In this document: positions 15,793 through 24,146 of the stretch, in pieces
Position numbering within the stretch: the first letter of the stretch is position 1
How the letters are laid out: the number at the start of each line of letters is the position of its first letter
Program-made: the position numbers and the translations under genes
DNA from: Neoroseomonas soli
Lineage (GTDB): Bacteria > Pseudomonadota > Alphaproteobacteria > Acetobacterales > Acetobacteraceae
DNA: 64,000 bases
NCBI RefSeq assembly: GCF_018129065.1
Contig: NZ_JAAEDM010000013.1
Coordinates: 1 to 64,000 of the forward strand
Reading direction: 5' to 3'
The notes under the pieces: model-generated
Told to the model about the DNA's origin: nothing
Seen by the model: the letters and a program-made list of their open reading frames with translations, nothing else
The model's database searches: none

Positions 15793-17382
15793 ATGACTGC
15801 ATCGCGTCGGAGCCTCCTTGCCGCGGGGCTCGGCGCACCGGCCCTGCTCGGGGGCGGTTCGCGGGCCGCGACGGCGCAGGATGCGCAGCGCGTCATCCGT
15901 GCCGTGCCGATCGGGGACCTGCGCGTGCTCGACCCGATCTGGACCACCGCCTACATCACGCGCAACCACGGCTACCTGGTCTTCGACACGCTTTTCGCGC
16001 TCGATGCGGAGAACACGCCGCGGCCGCAGATGATCGAGGCGTGGGAGACCAGCGGCGACGGCCTGACCTGGTCCTTCCGGCTGCGCGAGGGATTGCTCTG
16101 GCACGATGACACGCCGGTCCGGGCGGCCGACTGCGTCGCCTCGATCCGACGCTGGAGCGCGAAGGACGGCATGGGCCGCGCGCTCGCCGCGGTGACCGAG
16201 GCCATGGCGGCACGCGACGATCGCACCTTCACCCTGACGCTGAAGCAGCGCGTCGGCTTCGTGCTCGACGCGCTGGGCAAGATCGACAGCAACGTGCCCT
16301 TCATGATGCCGGAGCGGCTGGCGGCGACCGACCCGAACACGCAGGTCACCGAGATGGTCGGCTCCGGCCCCTTCCGCTTCCTGCGCGGGGAATGGGTGCC
16401 GGGCGCCAAGGTCGCCTACGGGAAATTCGCCCGCTACCTGCCGCGCGCGGAACCGCCGAGCCAGGCGGCCGGCGGCAAGGTCGCCAAGGTGGACCGGGTG
16501 GAACTGCTCTATACGCCCGATGCGGCGACGGCGATGAACGGGTTGCTGGCCGGCGAGCTCGACCTGCTCGAAAGCCCGGCGCCCGACCTGGTGGAGCGCC
16601 TGTCCCGCGCACGCGACATCGTCGTCACGCCGAACGACCCGCTCGGCTACCAGATGTTTGCCGTGATGAACCAGCTGCACCCGCCCTTCGACAAGGTGGA
16701 GGCGCGGCGTGCCCTGATGTCCGCGGTGCGGCAGTCCGACTTCATGCAGGCCACGGTCGGCGACCGTACGCCCTGGCGCGAATGTGCCGCGATCTTCGGC
16801 TGCGCGCTGGAGGACGGGGTGCAGAACGATGCGCTCGGCTGGCCGACCTACGATCTGGCCACGGCCCAACGCATGCTGCGCGAGTCCGGCTATGACGGCC
16901 GCCCCGTGGTGGTCATGGATCCCGCGGACAACGCCACGCTGCATCCTTCCGCCCTGCTGATGGCGGACGTGCTGCAGCGCCTCGGCGCCAATGTCGACCT
17001 TCAGGCGATGGACTGGAGCACGCTGGTGCAGCGCCGCGCCAATCGCGGCGCGCCAGGCCAGGGCGGCTGGAACATCTTCGTCACCAATGCGACGCTGACC
17101 GGCATCGCCAATCCGCTGCTCAACACCTTCGCGCGGCATTGCGAGGAAGCCTGGTTCGGCTGGCCCTGCGACCGGCGGGTGGCCGAACTGATGCGCGCCT
17201 GGACCTTCGAGGGCGATCCCACGAAGCGGCGCAACATCCTCAAGCAACTCGAGCGCGTGCATGTCGAGGTGGCGACACTGATCCCGCTCGGGCAGTACCG
17301 CAGCGTCATCGCCTATCGCCGGTCCCTGCGCGGCGTGCTGCCGGGACCGGCGCTGTTCTACTGGAACGTCGAGAAGGCCTGA
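15793..17382 (+). CDS. Family-5 (DppA/OppA-type) ABC solute-binding protein, orphan
   Basis: A 529-residue periplasmic binding protein of the peptide/nickel/opine class. It starts with a Tat-like signal (SRRSLLAAGLGAP) and contains SBP_bac_5 landmarks: NHGYLVFDTLF, PVRAADCVASIRRW, MVGSGPFRFLRGEW and ARRALMSAVRQSDFM. No permease or ATPase genes adjoin it. A paralogue lies at 53567-55165 in the same window with very similar motifs. It follows lpxB by 139 bases in which no gene is seen. The ligand is unknown. Confidence 0.85.
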   Translation: MTASRRSLLAAGLGAPALLGGGSRAATAQDAQRVIRAVPIGDLRVLDPIWTTAYITRNHGYLVFDTLFALDAENTPRPQMIEAWETSGDGLTWSFRLREGLLWHDDTPVRAADCVASIRRWSAKDGMGRALAAVTEAMAARDDRTFTLTLKQRVGFVLDALGKIDSNVPFMMPERLAATDPNTQVTEMVGSGPFRFLRGEWVPGAKVAYGKFARYLPRAEPPSQAAGGKVAKVDRVELLYTPDAATAMNGLLAGELDLLESPAPDLVERLSRARDIVVTPNDPLGYQMFAVMNQLHPPFDKVEARRALMSAVRQSDFMQATVGDRTPWRECAAIFGCALEDGVQNDALGWPTYDLATAQRMLRESGYDGRPVVVMDPADNATLHPSALLMADVLQRLGANVDLQAMDWSTLVQRRANRGAPGQGGWNIFVTNATLTGIANPLLNTFARHCEEAWFGWPCDRRVAELMRAWTFEGDPTKRRNILKQLERVHVEVATLIPLGQYRSVIAYRRSLRGVLPGPALFYWNVEKA

Positions 17383-17392
17383 CCGGCCAGGG

Positions 17393-18166
17393 TCACGGCT
17401 GCATGTGGCTGCCGCCGTCCTCGATCCAGTTCTGGCCGGTGATGAAGGAGGCGGCCTCCGACAGCAGGAAGCAGATCAGCGGCGCGACCTCCCTCGGCAG
17501 CGCCACGCGGCCGAGGGGGATGCGCGCCAGCGTCCGCTCGCGGAAGCGGTCGGAGCGGATGGTCTCGGTCATCGGCGTTTCCACCGTGCCGAAGCCGACG
17601 CTGTTCACCCGGATGCCGTAGCGCGCCCATTCCAGCGCCGCCGTCATGGTGATGCCGTAGAGCCCCGACTTCGCCGCCGAGTAGTTCACCTGCCCGATGG
17701 ACCCGCGCTTGCCCGCCGTCGAGGAGATGTTGACGATCGCACCGGGCGAGGCCTCGCCGGCCTTGGCGCGGGCGATCATGTGCCGGCCCACGGCCTGCTG
17801 CATCAGGTGGCAGGCGGTCAGGTTCACGTCGATCACGGCCTGCCACTGCGGCAGCGTCATCTTCTCGATCATCGCCGGGCGGGTGATGCCGGCGTTGTTG
17901 ACCAGCCCGTGCACGGCGCCGAAGCGGTCCGCCGCCTGCTCGACGACGGAGGCGCAGAAGGCCTCGTCCGTCACGTCGCCGCGGATGGGCAGCGTGCGAT
18001 CGCCGGCGAGCGCCGCCGAGACCTCGGCGATGGTCTCCGGGTTGCGCTCGACCATGACGAGGTTGCCGCCAAGATCGAGCACGAGCTCGGAGATCGCCCG
18101 CCCGATCCCCTGCCCCGTGCCGGTGACGACGACGGTGCGGCCCGTCAGTTCCATCGGGTTGCGCAT
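17393..18166 (-). CDS. Short-chain dehydrogenase/reductase (SDR)
   Basis: A 257-residue classical SDR: cofactor motif TGTGQGIG near residue 16, NNAG structural motif, catalytic serine in ISSTAG and YSAAK (YxxxK). Similar enzymes reduce 3-oxoacyl or sugar substrates; the exact one is not predictable. ATG at 18166 is chosen because GGAAGGA lies 7 bases upstream; an earlier in-frame start would add an untypical leader. It converges on the solute-binding protein gene, 10 bases away. Confidence 0.85.
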   Translation of the reverse strand: MRNPMELTGRTVVVTGTGQGIGRAISELVLDLGGNLVMVERNPETIAEVSAALAGDRTLPIRGDVTDEAFCASVVEQAADRFGAVHGLVNNAGITRPAMIEKMTLPQWQAVIDVNLTACHLMQQAVGRHMIARAKAGEASPGAIVNISSTAGKRGSIGQVNYSAAKSGLYGITMTAALEWARYGIRVNSVGFGTVETPMTETIRSDRFRERTLARIPLGRVALPREVAPLICFLLSEAASFITGQNWIEDGGSHMQP

Positions 18167-18228
18167 GGCGTTTCCTTCCCCTGCCGTTGTTGGGCGAAGG
18201 GTCGCGCCAAGCGCCCCCGGCCGCAAGG

Positions 18229-19293
18229 TCAGTTCAGGCGAAGGCCGCGGATCAGGTCGGGTGACGGCTTCGCCTCGCCGCGCTCGACGCGCTTGACGAT
18301 CTCGGTCAGCGCGGCGTTGGCGGGGGCGGCGATGCCGATCTCCGCGCCCCTGGCGACGACGAAGCCGTTGAGGAACTCGATCTCCGTCCGCCGCCCCTTG
18401 ACCATGTCCTGGCCCATCGAGGCGCGGTGCGCGCCGCCGCCGGGCTTCTGCGTGTCGGCCAGGCGCTGGGCGTCGTAGGCGCGGCGCGCTTGCTCGTCGC
18501 CCTCGCCGGCCCTCGCGATGACCTCGGGGTCCAGGTGCAGGACCTCCTCGAGGTCGTAGCCGAGCGCCTGGCCGACGCGGATCGCCTCGGAACCGAGCCG
18601 CGCGGCGAAGGCGCGGACGGCGTCGTCGGCGGTGGCGTCCTTCGCCAGCATCCCGGTCGCGGCGGCGATGCCGTTGCCCATGACATTCGCCACCAGCTTC
18701 GACCAGCGCTCGCCCCAGAGATTCGTCGTCGTCAGCGCGCTGTCCGAGAGCGCGACCAGCGAGGTGATGAACTCCGCGCGCGGGGAGATGCGCCCATGCG
18801 GCTCGCCGACGCGATAGACGGTGTGCGAGGCGCCCGACTTCCCCGCCGCACGCTTCACATGCGCGGGGCCGGTCAGTTCCACCGTGATCAGCGAGGCGAT
18901 GGCGCCGAGCACGCGGCCCCAGCCGACGATGCCGGCGATGACTTCCTCGTTGATGCAGTTCTGCAGCGAGACGACGTAGCCGCCGGGCGAGAGATACTGT
19001 GCGATCATCGCCGTCGCCCAGGCGGTGTCGTAGGACTTCATGCAGACGAAGGCGATGTCGATGGGGTGTTCCTTCGCCAGCCCCTGCAATTCCGTGAGGT
19101 GCAGCGCGCGCACCGGCACCGTGAACTCCGGCACGTCCTTGAGGTGGCTAATGGTCAGGCCGCGCGCGCGCATCGCCTCGACATGCTCGGGCCAGGGATC
19201 GACGAAGGTCACGTCATGCCCGGCCTGGGCCATGTAGGCGCCGGCATAGCCGCCGACGGCGCCGGCCCCCACGATGGCGATGCGTGGCTTCAT
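18229..19293 (-). CDS. Ketopantoate reductase-like (PanE/ApbA family) dehydrogenase
   Basis: A 354-residue NAD(P)-dependent oxidoreductase. It begins with GAGAVGGYAGAYMAQAG (Rossmann), followed by CMKSYDT, SLQNCINEE and the C-terminal GRRTEIEFLNGFVV motif of the 2-dehydropantoate 2-reductase family. It is longer than housekeeping PanE (about 300 residues) and lies beside an SDR, so it may act on a related 2-oxoacid. GGAGG precedes the ATG at 19293. It is divergent from the DUF4347-like gene. Confidence 0.8.
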   Translation of the reverse strand: MKPRIAIVGAGAVGGYAGAYMAQAGHDVTFVDPWPEHVEAMRARGLTISHLKDVPEFTVPVRALHLTELQGLAKEHPIDIAFVCMKSYDTAWATAMIAQYLSPGGYVVSLQNCINEEVIAGIVGWGRVLGAIASLITVELTGPAHVKRAAGKSGASHTVYRVGEPHGRISPRAEFITSLVALSDSALTTTNLWGERWSKLVANVMGNGIAAATGMLAKDATADDAVRAFAARLGSEAIRVGQALGYDLEEVLHLDPEVIARAGEGDEQARRAYDAQRLADTQKPGGGAHRASMGQDMVKGRRTEIEFLNGFVVARGAEIGIAAPANAALTEIVKRVERGEAKPSPDLIRGLRLN

Positions 19294-19405
19294 TCCTGAT
19301 CCTCCGAAACGGTTCACCGCGCGCGGACGGCATTTGACGCAGGATGATCCCGGCAAGAGGCCCTTGGGGCAAGGCCGCTGCCATCATCGAATTATCGGAG
19401 CAGCC

Positions 19406-19957
19406 ATGAAAACGGCCGTCGACACCCTCTACCTCCATGACCCGCAGTTCGAGGCCGGCGCCCGCGCCTTCAAGGACGATGTGGGCGGCGACACGGCCAT
19501 CCACCCCGTCTCCTGCCTCGACACCCTGCGCACGGCGCTGGCGTCCTATTCGCTTGTGCGCTTCCTCGTCTTCGATACGCATGGCGTGCCGGGCAAGCTC
19601 TCCCTCGCCGACCACGGCCATGTGGACGGGATGGATTTCGACCTGCTGCGACTGCTGCCGAACGACCTGCTGCGCCCGAAGGCGCGCGTGCTGTTCTACG
19701 GCTGCAATCTCGGCGAGGGGAAAGAGGGCGACGTCTTCCTCGACGAGTTCGGCCTCGCCGCCTTTCGCGGCAAGGGCGGCACGGCGGGCGCAAGCACGGT
19801 GACGAACTTCACGCTCTCATTCGGCAGCAACAGCACCGCCGGCGTGTGGATGGATCTCGGGAATCCCTTCGCGGCGCGGCTCAAGGTGGTGCGCTTCGAC
19901 GAATCCGGCCACCGCGCGGAGGCGATGAGCGTCAACCGCTGGGGCACGCCGGACTGA
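19406..19957 (+). CDS. Standalone DUF4347-like protein with clan CD-type His/Cys blocks
   Basis: A 183-residue cytosolic-looking protein without signal or membrane segment. Two hydrophobic strands each end in a caspase-clan type motif: RFLVFDTHGVPG (His-Gly, residues about 52-63) and RVLFYGCNLGEG (Cys, about 94-105), and a following GKGGTAGAS segment resembles the tail of DUF4347 domains (HG, then YGC, then TGA.VAAS). DUF4347 normally forms the N terminus of very large adhesins; here it is alone. ATG at 19406 has GGAG upstream. Protease activity is not shown and rests only on the spacing of the His-Gly and Cys blocks. Confidence 0.6.
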   Translation: MKTAVDTLYLHDPQFEAGARAFKDDVGGDTAIHPVSCLDTLRTALASYSLVRFLVFDTHGVPGKLSLADHGHVDGMDFDLLRLLPNDLLRPKARVLFYGCNLGEGKEGDVFLDEFGLAAFRGKGGTAGASTVTNFTLSFGSNSTAGVWMDLGNPFAARLKVVRFDESGHRAEAMSVNRWGTPD

Positions 19958-20187
19958 TCTTCGCGCCGACCGGCCATTCCGGGCCGGTCCGGCACGAAAG
20001 CCCGGCCATCGCGCGCGGCCTCCATGTCGATCCTGCGCGCGATCCCCTCCGCCTTCGCCGTGGCGAAGTCGTCGGGAAGGTTCGGCAGAATCCGGTTGGC
20101 CGGGCGGCTCATGCGGTGGAGGGACAAGGGGCCGACCCCGGCAAGGCCTTCGCGACGGAGGATGGCGAGGGCGAGCGCGCACGCCAC
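19958..20187 (-). other. Open, coding-like frame after the small membrane gene, status uncertain
   Basis: This 251-base gap on the minus strand is open in the same frame as the upstream 89-residue membrane protein, directly beyond its TGA (20209-20211), and has the third-position GC bias of real genes down to about 19960. It could be read from GTG at 20187 or from an ATG at about 20112 (MSRPANRILPNLPDDF) and would then run antisense into the DUF4347-like gene. I recognise no family. It may be a small gene, a decayed extension of its neighbour, or chance. Confidence 0.25.
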
Positions 20188-20208
20188 CGGCCCGGCCGGC
20201 GCGGTGCG

Positions 20209-20478
20209 TCAGCCCCGGCCCGGCCTCATCGAGCTGGCGATCATGAAGCCCAGCCCGAACAGCGTCGGCAGCAGCCACACGGGCATGGTCAGGAACGGCA
20301 CGAACAGGCCGTCCCAGATGACCGGCGCCAGGTAGCGCTGCACCCCCACCTGCAGCGAATTCAGCGCCGCCGGGTTCACCTTGTACATCGCCGTGCCGAG
20401 TTCGTAGCCCCAGCCCAGCGCGAAGCCGAGCGCCACGGCAAGGCCGAAGAATAGCAGGGCGATGGTGCGCAGGATCAT
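20209..20478 (-). CDS. Small two-helix membrane protein coupled to MsrP
   Basis: An 89-residue protein with two hydrophobic segments (about 3-25 and 55-82) and no recognised domain. Its ATG (20478) lies one base after the stop of the msrP-like gene, so it is almost certainly in the same operon. The place is the one where msrQ, a haem-binding six-helix quinol oxidase subunit, usually stands, but this protein is far too small and lacks the histidine pattern. Function unknown. Confidence 0.6.
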   Translation of the reverse strand: MILRTIALLFFGLAVALGFALGWGYELGTAMYKVNPAALNSLQVGVQRYLAPVIWDGLFVPFLTMPVWLLPTLFGLGFMIASSMRPGRG

Positions 20479-20479
20479 G

Positions 20480-21418
20480 TCATGCCCAGAGTCGTTCGTT
20501 CTGGAGACCAGTATAGAGCCCCGCAACGAATTCGCCGTAGCCATTGAAGAGTCGGGTCGGAATCCGCTCGTTCGAGCCGAGCACGCGTTCGCTCGCCTGG
20601 CTCCAGCGCGGGTGCGGCACCTCGGGGTTCACATTGGCCCAGAAGCCGTATTCCTGTGGCTGGATGCGCTCCCAGAAGGAGACCGGGCGCCGGTCCGTCA
20701 GCGTGATGCGGACGATGCTCTTCCCGCCCTTGAAGCCGTATTTCCACGGCTGGTGGATGCGAATCGGGCCGCCGTTCTGCGCCGGCAGCGGCTTGCCGTA
20801 GGCGCCGACCACCATGAACGAGAGGTCGTTGCCCGCCTCGGCGATGGTGCAGCCCTCGATGTAGGGCCAGGGATACCAGGATTGCCGCAGCCCCGGCATG
20901 ACGGAAGGGACCGCCGCCGTCTCGAACACCACGAAGCGCGCCGAGGCGAGCGGCTTCACCTGCTCCAGCAACGCCGAGAGCGGGAATCCCGTCCAGGGCA
21001 CCACCATCGACCAGGCCTCGACGCAGCGCAGGCGATAGACGCGCTCTTCGATCGGCATGGTGCGCAGCAGGTCGTCGATGCCGAATTCGCGGGGCGCCTC
21101 GACCATGCCCTCGACCTTCACGGTCCAGGGGCGCTGGGGAAGGCGCTGGGCGGCCTGGCTGATCGTCTTGTGGCTGCCGAATTCGTAGTAGTTGTTGAAG
21201 GTCGTCGCCTCGCGCTCGGCCGTGATGTCGCGGCCCGGCACGTAGCGGGTGTTGCGCATGGCCGGCGGCAGGACCGGCGCCCCTTGCGCGGCGGCAAGCC
21301 CCGGCGCGGCGAGCAGCCCGGCGCCCAGCCCCAGGGCCTTGCGGCGCCCGGCGACCAGGGCTTCGGGTGTCACCTGCGCTTCGGGAATCTCCCAGCCGCG
21401 CGGAATGCGGATCGGCAT
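20480..21418 (-). CDS. msrP: MsrP/YedY-type molybdopterin reductase
   Basis: Periplasmic Mo enzyme that repairs oxidised methionines in envelope proteins. The 312-residue protein has a Tat signal (GRRKALGLGAGLLAAPG, from residue 28), the Mo-ligand cysteine in LRCVEAWSMVVPWTGFPL, and the PWPYIEGCTIAEA and NGGPIRIHQPWKYGFKGGKSIV blocks characteristic of YedY. It is followed by an 89-residue membrane protein instead of MsrQ. It belongs to the same fold as the sulfite dehydrogenase at 856-2160 but a distinct subfamily. Confidence 0.9.
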   Translation of the reverse strand: MPIRIPRGWEIPEAQVTPEALVAGRRKALGLGAGLLAAPGLAAAQGAPVLPPAMRNTRYVPGRDITAEREATTFNNYYEFGSHKTISQAAQRLPQRPWTVKVEGMVEAPREFGIDDLLRTMPIEERVYRLRCVEAWSMVVPWTGFPLSALLEQVKPLASARFVVFETAAVPSVMPGLRQSWYPWPYIEGCTIAEAGNDLSFMVVGAYGKPLPAQNGGPIRIHQPWKYGFKGGKSIVRITLTDRRPVSFWERIQPQEYGFWANVNPEVPHPRWSQASERVLGSNERIPTRLFNGYGEFVAGLYTGLQNERLWA

Positions 21419-21479
21419 GTCCTGTCCTCCGTTCCCACGAGAGAAGTCGGCCCTCCGCGGCGGAGTTCAAGCCGTCGCG

Positions 21480-22934
21480 TCAGGCGCCCGGCCGCGGCAG
21501 CACGACGGCGGGCGGCTGTCCCAGTGCGGGGGTGACACGATGAAGGCGATAGGCCTCCGCCTCCACCCCGCGCCGGCTGCGGACGAGGCGCCCTTCCAGT
21601 CCGGTCAGCGGCTCGGCGCCGGGCCAGAGGGGCGGTCCCTCCCCTCGCCTTTCGCTGCGGACCAGCAGGCCGGTTACGCCCGGCGCGGGGGCCGGAAGCG
21701 TGAAAAGACGCCAGCGCGGGTCCATTGCCACCACCACCCGGCCAGCCGGCATGCGGAAGGCGAGGACGGAGGCGAGGCCGTATTCCTCCGCCGCAACGAA
21801 GGCGGCGCCATTGCGATCGGCCGCCGCGGCGACCTCGGCGGCGAAGGCATCCCAGCCTCCGAGCCGCGCCAGCGTCGGGTCGCTGCGCCGCGGCAGCGGC
21901 AGTGGCGCGGCGATGGCCTGGATATAGACCGCCGCGGTCATCGCCCCCCCCAGCGCCAGCGCCGGCACGCGCAGCCGCAGCCAGGCCCGCCCCTGCAGCA
22001 GGCCCGCACCGGCGATGGCGGCCGCCGGATAGAGCACCGCCGGCCAATTCCCCTGCACCCGGCTGCCAGTCGCCTGCCAGAGGAACAGCGCCGCGCCAGG
22101 CAGCACCAGCGCGGCCAGCAGCAGGGCCCCATCATCGCGGGTCCGCCACCACGCCCAGGCCGCAGCGGCCGCGCCGGCAGCGCAGAACAGGAACACAAGC
22201 GGCGTCGCCAGCGCCACTTGGCCTCCGATCAACTCGCCCAGGAAGCGCAGCGCCTGCCCCACATCGCCCGAACCCGCCCGCCCACCCTGCTTGGCGAAGG
22301 AGGCCCAGCCATGCGCCGCGTTCCAGGCGATGACCGGCGCGAAGGCGAGCACCGCCACCGCCCCGCCCGCCCAGAGGTGCCAGCGCGCGAACCAGCGCCG
22401 CGCCGACGAATCCAGCAGCAGCCAGACGACCACGCCGGCGCCGAACAGCACGGCAGTGTACTTGCTCGCCAGCGCCAGCCCCGCGAAAAGGCCGACGGCC
22501 AGCCACCAGCGGCCATCCCCCGTCCGCTGCACCCGCGCCAGCGCCCAGAGCGCGCAGGTCCAGAAGACCAGCAGCGGCGTGTCCGGCGTCATGGTCACGG
22601 CGCCGACGCCGGCGAGCAGCGTCGCGTTGAACAGCGCCGCAGCCCATGGCCCGGCGCGGCGGCCCGGCAGCAGGTCCTCCGCCGCGCGCGCCAGCAGCAC
22701 CGAGCCGAGCGCAAGGGCAAGCGGCCCCATCAGCCGCACGCCGAGCGCGTTCTCCCCTACCAGCAGCGTGCCCGCGCGGATGAACACCGCGACCATCGGC
22801 GGATGGTCGAGATAGCCGCCCTGCAGGTCGCGCGACCACACCCAGTAATAGGCTTCGTCCGGCGCCAGCGGCGCGACGGCGGCGATGACGAGGCGCAGCG
22901 CCGTGAGCGCGGCGAGGGCCGCGACCCATGGCAT
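21480..22934 (-). CDS. GT39/ArnT-like membrane glycosyltransferase
   Basis: A 484-residue polytopic inner-membrane enzyme of the dolichyl/undecaprenyl-phosphate-sugar transferase type (PMT_2). The catalytic first periplasmic loop shows APDEAYYWVWS (Asp26, Glu27) and LDHPPM, followed by about ten more hydrophobic segments. It likely moves a sugar from a polyprenyl carrier to a lipid or protein acceptor. ATG at 22934 overlaps the stop of the upstream GT2 gene (ATGA), so GT2 probably makes the polyprenyl-phosphate sugar used here. Confidence 0.8.
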   Translation of the reverse strand: MPWVAALAALTALRLVIAAVAPLAPDEAYYWVWSRDLQGGYLDHPPMVAVFIRAGTLLVGENALGVRLMGPLALALGSVLLARAAEDLLPGRRAGPWAAALFNATLLAGVGAVTMTPDTPLLVFWTCALWALARVQRTGDGRWWLAVGLFAGLALASKYTAVLFGAGVVVWLLLDSSARRWFARWHLWAGGAVAVLAFAPVIAWNAAHGWASFAKQGGRAGSGDVGQALRFLGELIGGQVALATPLVFLFCAAGAAAAAWAWWRTRDDGALLLAALVLPGAALFLWQATGSRVQGNWPAVLYPAAAIAGAGLLQGRAWLRLRVPALALGGAMTAAVYIQAIAAPLPLPRRSDPTLARLGGWDAFAAEVAAAADRNGAAFVAAEEYGLASVLAFRMPAGRVVVAMDPRWRLFTLPAPAPGVTGLLVRSERRGEGPPLWPGAEPLTGLEGRLVRSRRGVEAEAYRLHRVTPALGQPPAVVLPRPGA

Positions 22935-24049
22935 CAGCGCGCGCGCCAGACCAGGGTGGAGGAGACCGCGTAGTTCCACACCACCGTCAGCAGCGCGCCG
23001 GCCCCGCCGGCGATTCCCCAGTTCACCAGGCCGTCGCGCAGCAGCAGCCCGGCGATGCCGACATTGGCCACGGCCCCGATGCCGCAGACGACGTAGAAGA
23101 TCAGCAGGCCGTTCAGCAGCCGTGGACCGCGCAGCCGGCGGTCGCGGTAGGTGATGCGGTTGTTGAGCAGGAAGTTCGCCGTCATGGCGACCAGCGTCGC
23201 GGTCCACTGCGCCGGGCCGAATTCCAACGGCCCGAGGCCGTGCAGCAGCCCGAGCACCACGAGATGCACCAGCACGCCGATGCCGCCCACCAGTGCGAAG
23301 GCCATGAAGCGCAGCGGCACGATGCCGCCCAGCGCCTTGTCCGCCAGCAGCCCGCCGAATTCCAGCAGCACGCCGGCATCGAGCTTGCTCTCGCCCGCCT
23401 CCCGCGCGCGGAAGGTGTAGGGGATCTCGGCGACGCGCAGCGGCCGCCCGGCCGAGAGCAGGATGTCGAGCAGGATCTTGAAACCGGTCGCGGTGAGGCG
23501 CGGCGCGAGTTCCTCGAACAGCGCGCGCGGCAAGGCGAAGAAGCCGCTCATCGGGTCGCCGACCTTCACCGGCAGGGCGGCATTGGCGAGCGCCGCGCCG
23601 CCATCCGACACCATCCGGCGGATGGGCGAGAGTCCCTCCCCCATCGCGCCGCCATCGACGTTGCGGCTGCCGATGGCGACCTCGGCCTCGCCGCTTTCGA
23701 GCGCGGCGAGCATGCGCGGCAGGATGGTCTCGTCGTGCTGCAGGTCGCCGTCGATCACCGCGACATAGGGCGCGGCGGTGGAAAGGATGCCCTCGACGCA
23801 GGCGGATGCGAGGCCGCGCCGGCCTATGCGGCGGATGCAGCGGATGCGCGGGTCGGTCGCCGCGATCGCCTTGGCCTTCGCGGCGGTGCCGTCCGGGCTG
23901 TCGTCATCGACGAAGATCGCTTCCCACGGGATGCCGGCGAGCGCCGCATCCAGCTTCGCCACCATGGGGGCGACGTTCGGGGCCTCGTTGTAGCAGGGAA
24001 TGACCACGGCAAGCCGTGGCAGCGGCGGGCGCGCCTCCGATCGGCTCAT
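22934..24049 (-). CDS. GT2 polyprenyl-phosphate sugar synthase fused to a GtrA membrane domain
   Basis: A 371-residue fusion. Residues 1-235 are a DPM1-like GT2 domain (VVIPCYNE, DDDSPDG, DGDLQHD and MSGFFALPR) that transfers a sugar from an NDP donor to polyprenyl phosphate. Residues 240-371 are a GtrA domain with four helices (FMAFALVGGIGVLVH, TANFLLNNRITY), which may flip the product. ATG at 24049 has GAGGG 6 bases upstream. It is the first gene of a two-gene unit with the GT39-like enzyme. Confidence 0.86.
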   Translation of the reverse strand: MSRSEARPPLPRLAVVIPCYNEAPNVAPMVAKLDAALAGIPWEAIFVDDDSPDGTAAKAKAIAATDPRIRCIRRIGRRGLASACVEGILSTAAPYVAVIDGDLQHDETILPRMLAALESGEAEVAIGSRNVDGGAMGEGLSPIRRMVSDGGAALANAALPVKVGDPMSGFFALPRALFEELAPRLTATGFKILLDILLSAGRPLRVAEIPYTFRAREAGESKLDAGVLLEFGGLLADKALGGIVPLRFMAFALVGGIGVLVHLVVLGLLHGLGPLEFGPAQWTATLVAMTANFLLNNRITYRDRRLRGPRLLNGLLIFYVVCGIGAVANVGIAGLLLRDGLVNWGIAGGAGALLTVVWNYAVSSTLVWRAR

Positions 24050-24146
24050 CAGGGCCCTCGCCTCCGGTGCCGTGCCACCTGATGGCACGGGGTCTGATCT
24101 GGCGGCAACAGGAACTCGCTCGCGAATGAGGTGGGGCAGGCTGGCA

